Below are positions 25,753 to 33,432 of a DNA stretch of 42,718 nt, in pieces (the stretch's first letter is position 1; every line of letters starts with the position of its first letter). The DNA is taken from NCBI GenBank assembly GCA_028280025.1, contig JANQMO010000007.1, positions 1-42,718 of the forward strand, read 5' to 3'. The translations under genes and the position numbers were made by a program. This DNA comes from Chlorobium sp. (GTDB taxonomy: Bacteria; Bacteroidota; Chlorobiia; Chlorobiales; Chlorobiaceae). Under the pieces are notes generated by a model. That model did not search any database. It was not told where the DNA came from and worked only from the letters and a program-made list of their open reading frames with translations.

Positions 25753-26129
25753 AGAGCCGGATAAACAGGATGTTTTGAGGGAAAAAAATCCTATATTTCC
25801 GTGTTTTTTATCAAAAGGGAGGACGGTACGCTCCTTTAACCTGAATAATTTCCAAAGGGATAAAAAAGGAGGGAGAGCGGGAAGGTGCTATATGTCAGGT
25901 GGGCGAAAAATAGTGTTGAATTGTTGAACTGTTTGAGGAGAAGTATTTGTGAGTTCTCAGTTCTCAATGCTCTTTTCCTTTTGCCTTTCCTGGCATGGAT
26001 GCAGGCTTTCTTGTGAATGTTACAGTCCGGGTGTTCGGACTCTCATGAATTATTCATAAATCCTGAATTGAACGATTGTTGAGCATCCCGACAAGTCGGG
26101 ACGCTCAGTTTAGGTAAAACAATTACATA
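25753..26129 (+). repeat. Gene-free 377-bp gap with repeat fragments and hairpin (copy D)
   Basis: Between dsrW and the small membrane protein gene no convincing gene is seen; the frame 25718-25927 overlaps the dsrW end and has no relatives I recognise. Positions 25912-25935 contain TTGAATTGTTGAACTG, a fragment of the recurrent CAACAATTCAACA module in reverse. Positions 25950-25967 hold GAGTTCTCAGTTCTCAATGC. A hairpin lies at 26081-26106. Confidence 0.6.
26081..26106. terminator. Hairpin upstream of small membrane protein gene
   Basis: GAGC-A-TCCCGAC pairs with GTCGGGA-C-GCTC around AA, with one mismatch. Only a weak T stretch follows (AGTTTAGG), so it could be a terminator for dsrW or a repeat-type hairpin. 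Confidence 0.45.
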
Positions 26130-26378
26130 ATGGCAACTACAAGCGTTACAAAGAAGAAACCCTACCTCCAGACAGTACTTTTCGGCATACTTTCTCTCGC
26201 GTCTTACATTGCGCTTTTTGCTCATGAAGAATGGGTTACGGACACCTTTACCAGGGGAGGTTACTACGTGGTCTATCCCATGGTTACCGCGTTCTGGTTT
26301 TCATTTATTCACGGGGCATTCGGCAGTAATCTGTTGAGTACTCTCGGGCTTGAAGCGAAGGTGGCAAAAAAGAAATAA
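26130..26378 (+). CDS. Small two-helix membrane protein of unknown function
   Basis: This 82-residue protein has two predicted membrane helices (about residues 13-30 and 47-66), lysine-rich ends (TKKKPY at the start, KVAKKK at the end) and the hairpin sequence HEEWVTDTFTRGGYY between them. I do not recognise a named family. It starts 30 bases ahead of the TauE/SafE gene on the same strand, and the lysine-rich tails suggest both ends are cytoplasmic. A partner or regulatory subunit of the exporter is an inference from position. Confidence 0.75.
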   Translation: MATTSVTKKKPYLQTVLFGILSLASYIALFAHEEWVTDTFTRGGYYVVYPMVTAFWFSFIHGAFGSNLLSTLGLEAKVAKKK

Positions 26379-26408
26379 TTGCAATTGATCAAAGAAGGAG
26401 TACACGTA

Positions 26409-27740
26409 ATGAGGTTTTTATCCGCTCTTGTTCTTACCCTTTTTCTGTTTCTGTCGCTTGCTACGGCAGCTTTTGCCGGTGGCGGCGGCCCTTCCAAAAA
26501 CTTCACGAAAGGCGTGTTCATCGAAATAGACAGAACAGCGGGAACCGCTGTTTTTCAGGCTTCAGATTCTGAGGTGTCCACGACGCTGAAGCTTGGTAAA
26601 GAGGTCGATGCGGACAATATCTCTCTCGACGAGAAAGTCATGGTTACCCTCCAGGAAAAAGAGGACGGGCAATATGCTGTCAAGGTGGAGACAATGTTTC
26701 TGGACCTGTCGATGTCCAAATTTATTACACTCATGGTTGTCGGTCTCGTCGGCGGTATGCTGAGCGGTTTCATCGGATCAGGGGGCGCATTTGTGCTCAC
26801 TCCTTCCATGATGTCCCTGGGTGTGCCGGGAGCTATAGCCGTGGCAAGCAATATGTGTCATAAATTTCCCAAAGCGCTTGTCGGGACCTACAAGAGATTC
26901 AAATACGGTCAGGTAGATATAAAGCTTGGTCTTGTGATGGCTTTTTCAGCCATCTTCGGAGTGCAGATAGGGATTATGATCCAGAAAGCGATTTTGAATG
27001 CATGGGGTAACGCAGGATCAAATCTTTATGTGAGCGTTGTTTTCGTAATAGTTCTCGTGGTTGTCGGCGGATACGTGCTTCGTGATGCCGTCAGGCTTGC
27101 AAAGCACGATGCCGATGATAAAACATCCCCGCTTGCCCTTAAACTCCAGCAGCTTAACATTCCCCCCATGATGCATTTCAAAACGGCAGGGGTCAGAATT
27201 TCGGCATGGGTAACTCTGCCTCTCGGTCTTGCCACAGGCATGCTTGCGGCAACGATTGCTGTCGGCGGCTTTATCGGCGTTCCCGGCATGATCTATGTTG
27301 TAGGTGCCTCGGCAGTTGTCGCCAGTGCGACAGAGCTGCTTATCGCTTTCGTGATGGGCACATGGGGTTCTATCCAGTGGGGTTTGAGCGGACTTATCGA
27401 CATAAGGCTTACGTTGCTTATTCTCTCTACATCACTCATAGGCGTTCAGCTTGGGGCTCTTGGAACAACATATGTCAAGGACTATGCCATCAAGCTCGTC
27501 ATGGCTGCTGTTATGCTGATCGTGGCGATAAGCCGCGGGGCGAAGATCCCCGGTTATCTGGCCGATCTTGGATTGATTGAGCCTCTTGGAGCTGCTATGG
27601 ACTCCGTATTGAACTTCGTCAGCTTCTGGGCGCTCGTTGCCGCTCTGGGTACAGCGGGTGTGATCATAACCGCGTCAATGACAATAGGTATGATGAAAGC
27701 CAGGAAGGAAGAAAAAGCTCTCGCTGCAGAGGAGGCATGA
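26409..27740 (+). CDS. TauE/SafE-family sulfite/anion exporter with N-terminal soluble domain
   Basis: This 443-residue protein starts with a signal peptide (residues 1-22) and a soluble segment of about 75 residues rich in beta pattern. The exporter core follows with about eight helices. The core shows the two TauE half-repeats with GxxGGxxxGFIGSGGAF and VGGFIGVPGMIYVVGAS. Family members export sulfite or organosulfonates. Lying between the dsr and apr genes, sulfite is the likely substrate (inference). The start at 26409 has GAAGGAG upstream. The periplasmic-type N-terminal domain is longer than in typical 250-residue TauE proteins. Confidence 0.87.
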   Translation: MRFLSALVLTLFLFLSLATAAFAGGGGPSKNFTKGVFIEIDRTAGTAVFQASDSEVSTTLKLGKEVDADNISLDEKVMVTLQEKEDGQYAVKVETMFLDLSMSKFITLMVVGLVGGMLSGFIGSGGAFVLTPSMMSLGVPGAIAVASNMCHKFPKALVGTYKRFKYGQVDIKLGLVMAFSAIFGVQIGIMIQKAILNAWGNAGSNLYVSVVFVIVLVVVGGYVLRDAVRLAKHDADDKTSPLALKLQQLNIPPMMHFKTAGVRISAWVTLPLGLATGMLAATIAVGGFIGVPGMIYVVGASAVVASATELLIAFVMGTWGSIQWGLSGLIDIRLTLLILSTSLIGVQLGALGTTYVKDYAIKLVMAAVMLIVAISRGAKIPGYLADLGLIEPLGAAMDSVLNFVSFWALVAALGTAGVIITASMTIGMMKARKEEKALAAEEA

Positions 27741-27744
27741 TGTC

Positions 27745-28608
27745 ATGGGAAGATATGCAAGAATACTCGTGGCGTTTGATGGTTCGGAATCCGGAAGAAA
27801 TGCGCTCAGGCAGGCCATAAGGCTGGCAAAAACTGAAGAGGCATGTCTGGGGGTGCTCTCTGTTTTGCCCTCGTATGAGGGGAATATCGAGTTTATCGGC
27901 GTCAGGGACATTGAGGCCGTCCTCAGAGGCCCGATCGAAAAACGTAAGGCCGAAGTGAATGGCATTGCCTCTGCTGAAGACGCTTCGGTCGAGATTTTCA
28001 TCGAGCAGGGCAAAGCCTATGAGCGAATTGTTGAAAAGGCTGCAACAGGGGCATACGATCTTGTCGTCATGGGGCGGAGAGGAATGCACCGCTCTGCAAG
28101 AATGCTTGTCGGAAGTGTCACTTCAAGGGTCATCGGGCATACGGAAAAGGATGTTCTTGTCATACCGAGGGAGGCTTCCATGGAGTGGAAAAATATCGTT
28201 CTTGCCGTTGATGATTCGGAGTGCAGCAGGGCCGCTGTTGACGGGGCGATGTATTTGGCCGGGACTTACAAGGGGGTTGTTACCGCTGTTTCCGGGGTTG
28301 ACCTTGCGGATGAGTTTTATGCGGAAGTGCCTGAAGCGGCAGACCAGATGATGGATAAAGCCGAATCAGCTCTTCAGGAGGTCAGAGCGACAGCGGAAAA
28401 AAAAGGGGTATCCGCTGAGTTTGTCGTACGGGTGGGCAAAGCTCATGAAGCGGTTCTGGAGGTTGCGGAAGAAAAAGACGGTGACGTGATTGTCATGGGA
28501 AGTCACGGAAGAACAGGTCTTACAAAACTGATTATGGGAAGTGTCACTGAAAAGGTTATCGGCTATGCAAGGTGCCCCGTAATGGTGGTCAAACATCGAA
28601 ATCAGTAA
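27745..28608 (+). CDS. Tandem universal stress protein (two UspA domains)
   Basis: This 287-residue cytoplasmic protein has two UspA domains, about residues 1-143 and 147-287. Each begins with ILVAFDGSES or IVLAVDDSEC and ends with the nucleotide-binding motif: VMGRRGMHRSARMLVGS in the first and VMGSHGRTGLTKLIMGS in the second, matching Gx2Gx9G(S/T). Both sites look able to bind ATP. It is 4 bases after the TauE/SafE stop, with GGAGG inside that gene, so the two are co-translated. A regulatory role for the exporter is inference. Confidence 0.9.
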   Translation: MGRYARILVAFDGSESGRNALRQAIRLAKTEEACLGVLSVLPSYEGNIEFIGVRDIEAVLRGPIEKRKAEVNGIASAEDASVEIFIEQGKAYERIVEKAATGAYDLVVMGRRGMHRSARMLVGSVTSRVIGHTEKDVLVIPREASMEWKNIVLAVDDSECSRAAVDGAMYLAGTYKGVVTAVSGVDLADEFYAEVPEAADQMMDKAESALQEVRATAEKKGVSAEFVVRVGKAHEAVLEVAEEKDGDVIVMGSHGRTGLTKLIMGSVTEKVIGYARCPVMVVKHRNQ

Positions 28609-28656
28609 AGCTCTTTATTTCTTGAGCGGGTCAACGGAACAAGTAAAATTATTATC

Positions 28657-29169
28657 ATGTCGGAAACACAAAAAAAAGTAGCGCTCATCGCGTCAAGGGG
28701 AACGCTTGACTGGGCATATCCACCGTTTATTCTCGGTTCGGCTGCCGCCGCGATGGATATGGAAGTGATGATCTTTTTTACCTTTTACGGGCTGCCGCTT
28801 CTCAACAAGAAAATCGACGCGAAAATTTCTCCTCACAGCAATCCTGCCATGCCGATGAAGATGCCTTTCGGCGGCAAGGATTTCCAGAACATCAACTGGT
28901 CGATACCGAACTTCATCTCCGGAAACGTACCGGGGTTCGATACGCTTGCCACAAGCCTGATGAAGGAAACGTTCAAACAAAAGGGCGTTGCAACCATCGA
29001 GGAGCTGCGCGGGCTCTGTATCGATTGCGGGGTGAAGTTCATCGCCTGCCAGATGACGATGGACGTGTTCGGATTTACGAAGGATGATTTCATCGATGGT
29101 GTCGATTATGCAGGTGCGGCGATGTTTCTTGAATATGCCGCCGACGCTGATATCCAGCTTTTTCTGTAA
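28657..29169 (+). CDS. DsrE2-like (DsrE/DsrF/DrsH family) protein
   Basis: This 170-residue protein of the DsrE2-like family (PF13686 type) has VALIASRGTLDWAYPPFILG at the N-terminus and the signature CIDCGVKFIACQMTMDVFG, with Cys121, Cys124 and Cys131. A hydrophobic stretch (about 34-49) is present but short. In other sulfur oxidisers dsrE2 is paired with rhodanese and tusA genes for persulfide transfer. Here it is about 19 kb away from those and just upstream of sat. It may pass sulfur or anchor the relay at the membrane (inference). Confidence 0.85.
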   Translation: MSETQKKVALIASRGTLDWAYPPFILGSAAAAMDMEVMIFFTFYGLPLLNKKIDAKISPHSNPAMPMKMPFGGKDFQNINWSIPNFISGNVPGFDTLATSLMKETFKQKGVATIEELRGLCIDCGVKFIACQMTMDVFGFTKDDFIDGVDYAGAAMFLEYAADADIQLFL

Positions 29170-29395
29170 AGACAGGACGGAACTCCACAATCAGGCGGCG
29201 GATTAATTCGTTCCCTGTTTGTTAGAGATTTACAGAAAATATGTGTAAATTATATGATTGTTAATTTCGGAAGCCGGGTTTGTTATTTATTACGGGATTC
29301 TATAAAATTAATTGTATCTGCCGACCCTGAACTTCGCGTCTTGTTGCCTCCGGGGTCGTTTCTCGCTGAGCCATTGAAACTCAAAATACAATCGC
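29170..29395 (+). promoter_or_regulatory. AT-rich region upstream of sat
   Basis: This 226-bp gap before sat is AT-rich and likely holds the sat-apr-qmo promoter. An inverted repeat ATTTAC/GTAAAT lies at 29228-29233 and 29245-29250, and a TATAAA stretch near 29301 could be a -10 element. Neither is certain. Confidence 0.35.
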
Positions 29396-30610
29396 ATGTC
29401 GTTAGTCAATCCGCATGGTAAGGACAGGGTATTACAACCGTTGCTGCTGTCCGGTGATGCATTACGTGAGGAAAAGGAAAAAGCGAAAACGCTGAAACAG
29501 GTGCGGATGACATCCCGGGAAACCGGCGACCTTATCATGCTTGGTATCGGCGGCTTCACGCCCCTGAGAGGATTCATGGGCCATGACGACTGGAAGGGCA
29601 GTGTTGAAGCCTGTACGATGGCTGACGGTACGTTCTGGCCTATTCCGATTACGCTGTCGGCTGACAAGGCTGCAGCTCATAACCTGAGCGCGGGAGAAGA
29701 GGTCGCCCTTGTCGATGATGAATCGGGTGAATTGATGGGCAGTATGGTTGTCGAGGAAAAGTATGTGATCGACAAGGCGAAGGAATGCCGCGAGGTTTTT
29801 AAAACAGACGAGACTGAACATCCGGGGGTTGCACAGGTTATGGCTCAGGGAGAGGTTAACCTCGCAGGGCCTGTGAAAGTGTTCAGTGAAGGCTCGTTTC
29901 CGACCGAGTTCGAGGGCGTTTACATGACCCCCTCACAGACAAGAAAAATTTTCGAGGAGAACGGGTGGAGCACCGTAGCGGCTTTTCAGACCCGGAATCC
30001 CATGCATCGCTCTCACGAATACCTGGTGAAGATCGCGATCGAGATTTGTGACGGAGCGATGATCCACCAGCTTCTGGGCAAGCTCAAACCCGGTGATATT
30101 CCGGCGGACGTCAGGAAGGATTGCATCAATGTTCTCATGGACAACTATTTTGTCAAGGGAACCTGTGTCCAGGCGGGATATCCCCTTGACATGCGCTACG
30201 CCGGTCCGAGAGAAGCGCTTCTGCACGCTCTTTTCAGGCAGAACTTCGGCTGCAGTCACCTTATCGTAGGCAGGGACCATGCCGGGGTCGGTGATTATTA
30301 CGGTCCCTTCGACGCACATCATATTTTCGACGAAATACCTCGGGACGCACTGGAAACCAAACCCCTGAAAATTGACTGGACATTCTACTGCTACAAATGC
30401 GGCGGTATGGCATCGATGAAAACGTGTCCCCACGGCAAGGATGACAGGCTGCTTCTGAGCGGCACCAGGCTCAGGAAAATGCTTTCTGAAGGAGAGGAGG
30501 TTCCCGAGCAATTCAGCAGGCCCGAAGTTCTTGAAATTCTCAAGGAGTATTATGCCGGGCTTAACGAAAAGGTCGAGATCAAGATGCATTCCAATGCAGA
30601 CGGAAAATGA
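29396..30610 (+). CDS. sat: Dissimilatory sulfate adenylyltransferase (ATP sulfurylase)
   Basis: This 404-residue ATP sulfurylase has QTRNPMHRSHEYL (the nucleotide-binding RNPxHxxHE), GRDHAGVGDYYGPFDAHHIF and the zinc-type cysteine group CYKCGGMASMKTCPHG typical of dissimilatory Sat. In this organism it turns APS plus pyrophosphate into ATP plus sulfate, the last step of sulfite oxidation. Length is normal and no APS-kinase domain is fused. It heads sat-aprBA-qmoABC. Confidence 0.96.
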   Translation: MSLVNPHGKDRVLQPLLLSGDALREEKEKAKTLKQVRMTSRETGDLIMLGIGGFTPLRGFMGHDDWKGSVEACTMADGTFWPIPITLSADKAAAHNLSAGEEVALVDDESGELMGSMVVEEKYVIDKAKECREVFKTDETEHPGVAQVMAQGEVNLAGPVKVFSEGSFPTEFEGVYMTPSQTRKIFEENGWSTVAAFQTRNPMHRSHEYLVKIAIEICDGAMIHQLLGKLKPGDIPADVRKDCINVLMDNYFVKGTCVQAGYPLDMRYAGPREALLHALFRQNFGCSHLIVGRDHAGVGDYYGPFDAHHIFDEIPRDALETKPLKIDWTFYCYKCGGMASMKTCPHGKDDRLLLSGTRLRKMLSEGEEVPEQFSRPEVLEILKEYYAGLNEKVEIKMHSNADGK

Positions 30611-30705
30611 GGGTATCTTTTTCTGCCGGCGGGTTAGCTGTATTTTGCTGCAACACTGATTTAATTTCAACTATTTCTACAATACTTCCAATGGCTTCGT
30701 AAATC

Positions 30706-30720
30706 GCAGGCAATGCCTGC
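30706..30720. promoter_or_regulatory. Small hairpin in sat-aprB gap
   Basis: GCAGGC-AAT-GCCTGC forms a perfect 6-bp stem 27 bases ahead of the aprB start. No T run follows. It may be an mRNA-processing or stability element between sat and aprBA. Confidence 0.3.
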
Positions 30721-30746
30721 ACTCATTCGGTAAAGGAGGATCAATT

Positions 30747-31169
30747 ATGCCGAGTTTTGTAATCAAAGAAAAATGTGACGGCTGTAAAGGACAGGAAAGG
30801 ACAGCGTGTATGTATATCTGTCCCAACAACCTGATGAAGCTCGATGTCGACAGAATGCTGGCATGGAATCAGGAGCCCGACCAGTGCTGGGAATGCTACA
30901 ACTGTGTCAAGATCTGTCCGCAGCAGGCAATCGAGGTAAGAGGCTATGCCGACTTCGTTCCCCTGGGCGGCAACGTTATCCCGCTGAGAGGTACTGACGC
31001 CATCATGTGGACCATCAAGTTCCGTAACGGAAACCTCAAACGCTACAAATTCCCGATCAGGACGACTGCTGAAGGGTCGATCGATCTCTACAGCGGTAAA
31101 CCCGAGCAGGATTATGACAACCTCAAGAAACCGGGATTCTTCAATATGCCGGAATATCCGACACTTTAA
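30747..31169 (+). CDS. aprB: AprB, adenylylsulfate reductase beta subunit
   Basis: This 140-residue ferredoxin-like subunit has two [4Fe-4S] sites: CDGCKGQERTACMYICP at the N-terminus and CWECYNCVKICP at about residues 50-61. The C-terminal tail that wraps AprA is present. AprBA oxidises sulfite plus AMP to APS in the cytoplasm, and electrons leave through AprB to Qmo. AAAGGAGG lies upstream of the start. Confidence 0.96.
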   Translation: MPSFVIKEKCDGCKGQERTACMYICPNNLMKLDVDRMLAWNQEPDQCWECYNCVKICPQQAIEVRGYADFVPLGGNVIPLRGTDAIMWTIKFRNGNLKRYKFPIRTTAEGSIDLYSGKPEQDYDNLKKPGFFNMPEYPTL

Positions 31170-31202
31170 CAACACAATAACATTTGGTTAAGGAGGACAT
31201 CA

Positions 31203-33179
31203 ATGGAAGTCGAAAAAAACGAATTTAAATACTGCGAGAAGCCGGAAGTTGTTACGGTAGATACGGATATTCTGCTTATCGGCGGCGGTATGGCCTGTTG
31301 CGGTGCAGTGTACGAAGGCGCCAAATGGGGCACGCCGAAAGGGATCAGGTTCACCATGGTCGACAAGGCGGCTACTGACAGAAGCGGCGCTGTTGCACAG
31401 GGCCTGTCGGCTATCAATACCTACTGCGGTGAAAACGATCCGGCAGATTATGTGAAGTATGTCAGGAAAGACCTTATGGGCGTTATCCGCGAAGACCTCG
31501 TCTACGATCTCGGAAGACACGTCGACAACTCGGTTCACCTCTTTGAAGAGTGGGGCCTTCCTGTCTGGAAGCGTGCCGAAGACGGTTCGACCCAGGACGG
31601 TTCGAAGCCTGCGCCGAAACTGACCGAAGGCGGAAAGCCGGTCAGGTCCGGAAGATGGCAGATCATGATCAACGGTGAATCCTACAAGGTTATCGTTGCT
31701 GAAGCTGCAAAAAAAGCGCTCGAATACAACCGCAAGGAAACCGGTGTCGAGCAGAACCACTTTGAAAGGGTTTTCATCAGCGAGCTGATCCATGACAAAA
31801 ACGATCCTAATAGGGTTGCCGGTGCTATCGGTTTCAGCGTCAGGGAAAACAAAGTGTATGTCTTCACGGCAAAAACCATGCTTCTCGCATGCGGCGGTGC
31901 GGTGAACGTCTACAGACCCCGTTCGACAGCTGAAGGTCAGGGTCGCGCATGGTATCCTGTCTGGAACGCAGGCACGACCTACGCGCTTGCAGCACAGGCC
32001 GGCGCCGAGCTGGTTCTCATGGAAAACCGTTTCGTTCCCGCTCGTTTCAAGGACGGTTACGGTCCTGTAGGTGCATGGTTCCTGTTCTTCAAATGTAAAG
32101 CGACCAACTCGCTCGGTGAAGATTACTGCTCCACGAACCTCGGGGTTGCAAACCAGGATTTCGGTAAATATGCCGAGGACCCTCATGCGCTCACCACTGC
32201 CATGAGGAACCACATGATGATGATCGACATGAAAGCCGGTAAAGGACCGATTCTCATGCGTACCCACGAGGCCATGCAGGCTCTTGGCGAAACCATGACA
32301 CCGAAGCAGATGAAGCATCTCGAGGCTGAAGCATGGGAAGACTTCCTCGATATGTGTATCGGACAGGCTGTTGTCTGGGCCGGTAACAATATCGAGCCTG
32401 ACAAGCTTCCTTCCGAGCTGATGCCGACCGAACCGTATCTTCTCGGTTCACACGCAGGCTGCGCCGGAATCTGGGTCAGCGGTCCGGGCGATATTGCAGG
32501 CATTCCGGATGAATGGCACTGGGGATACAACCGTATGACAACCGTGGACGGCCTCTTTACTGCCGGCGACGGTGTTGGCGCCTCGGGTCACAAGTTCTCC
32601 TCGGGTTCGCATGCAGAGGGTCGTATTGCAGGCAAGGCGATGGTTGCCTACTGTCTCGACCATGCCGACTACAAGCCTGAGCTCGGCCGCGATGTCGACG
32701 AGGTTATCGCCGAGATATACCTGCCGATGGAAGTTTATGGCAAGTACAAGGATTACAGCACCGACACGAGTGTCAATCCGCACTACATCAAGCCGAAAAT
32801 GTTCCAGGCCAGGCTCCAGAAAATCATGGACGAATACGTGGCCGGTGTCTCCACATGGTACACGACCAGTAAGACCATGCTCGAAAAAGGACTCGAACAC
32901 CTCGTCATGCTCAAGGAAGACGCGGGTAAAATGGCTGCTGAAGACCTGCATGAACTGATGCGCTGCTGGGAAAACTACCATCGCCTCATGGCTGGTGAAG
33001 CCCATGCACAGCATATCCTGTTCAGGGAGGATACCCGCTATCCGGGTTACTACTTCAGGGCTGATCACTTCTACGTTGATGATGAGAACTGGAGATGCTT
33101 TACCATCTCGAAATACGACCGCGACACCCATACGTGGAGCTTGTCGAAGAGGGATTACGTCCAGGTTGTTCCGGACTGA
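31203..33179 (+). CDS. aprA: AprA, adenylylsulfate reductase alpha subunit
   Basis: This 658-residue flavoprotein of the fumarate reductase/succinate dehydrogenase family has the FAD motif DILLIGGGMACCGAVYEGAKWG (within residues 22-43) and RSGAVAQGLSAINTY. The conserved VNVYRPRSTAEGQGRAWY and the C-terminal helical domain match AprA. The active site faces FAD N5, where sulfite forms the adduct that reacts with AMP. AAGGAGG lies upstream. Codon use is biased toward GC-ending codons, as expected for a highly expressed gene. Confidence 0.97.
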   Translation: MEVEKNEFKYCEKPEVVTVDTDILLIGGGMACCGAVYEGAKWGTPKGIRFTMVDKAATDRSGAVAQGLSAINTYCGENDPADYVKYVRKDLMGVIREDLVYDLGRHVDNSVHLFEEWGLPVWKRAEDGSTQDGSKPAPKLTEGGKPVRSGRWQIMINGESYKVIVAEAAKKALEYNRKETGVEQNHFERVFISELIHDKNDPNRVAGAIGFSVRENKVYVFTAKTMLLACGGAVNVYRPRSTAEGQGRAWYPVWNAGTTYALAAQAGAELVLMENRFVPARFKDGYGPVGAWFLFFKCKATNSLGEDYCSTNLGVANQDFGKYAEDPHALTTAMRNHMMMIDMKAGKGPILMRTHEAMQALGETMTPKQMKHLEAEAWEDFLDMCIGQAVVWAGNNIEPDKLPSELMPTEPYLLGSHAGCAGIWVSGPGDIAGIPDEWHWGYNRMTTVDGLFTAGDGVGASGHKFSSGSHAEGRIAGKAMVAYCLDHADYKPELGRDVDEVIAEIYLPMEVYGKYKDYSTDTSVNPHYIKPKMFQARLQKIMDEYVAGVSTWYTTSKTMLEKGLEHLVMLKEDAGKMAAEDLHELMRCWENYHRLMAGEAHAQHILFREDTRYPGYYFRADHFYVDDENWRCFTISKYDRDTHTWSLSKRDYVQVVPD

Positions 33180-33203
33180 TCTCTGATGTAGCCTTAGTCT
33201 ATC

Positions 33204-33224
33204 CCCGAGGTTCTCCCTCGGGGA
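33204..33224 (+). terminator. Hairpin after aprA
   Basis: CCCCGAGG-TTCTC-CCTCGGGG is a perfect 8-bp stem 25 bases after the aprA stop. It is followed by ATTGCTTT rather than a full T run, so it may be a partial terminator or a 3' stabiliser that keeps aprBA mRNA separate from qmo. Confidence 0.6.
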
Positions 33225-33230
33225 TTGCTT

Positions 33231-33343
33231 TAAGGCACCTCGAAAAACCCTTTTGTCCGATTTGCCGGAATGCTTCCGGCATGTCCGGCAGCGTCCGGCG
33301 CAGTTGTCGAAACACACTTGACGGTTTTTCGAGGTGCCTTAAT
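33231..33343. mobile_element. MITE-like 113-bp element with perfect 20-bp inverted ends
   Basis: The ends TTAAGGCACCTCGAAAAACC (33231-33250) and its exact reverse complement (33324-33343) enclose 73 bases that contain a second hairpin GCCGG-AATGCTT-CCGGC (33265-33281) and GTCCGGC repeats. The outer TTAA allows a TA target duplication, as in IS630/Tc1-like and some IS5-group insertions. It has no coding capacity. A structured RNA or long terminator is the alternative. Confidence 0.65.
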
Positions 33344-33432
33344 CTGTTCTTTGCGCATGTTTTTTGAAGAAAAGGTGTGCTATATTTCACTTTTCTTAAG
33401 GAATCAAGAGCGATTTCATTGCAGGGAGAATC

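Noticed and set aside
25718..25927. 69-codon frame overlapping the dsrW end
   Set aside because: No ribosome site or recognised family; it runs into repeat DNA.
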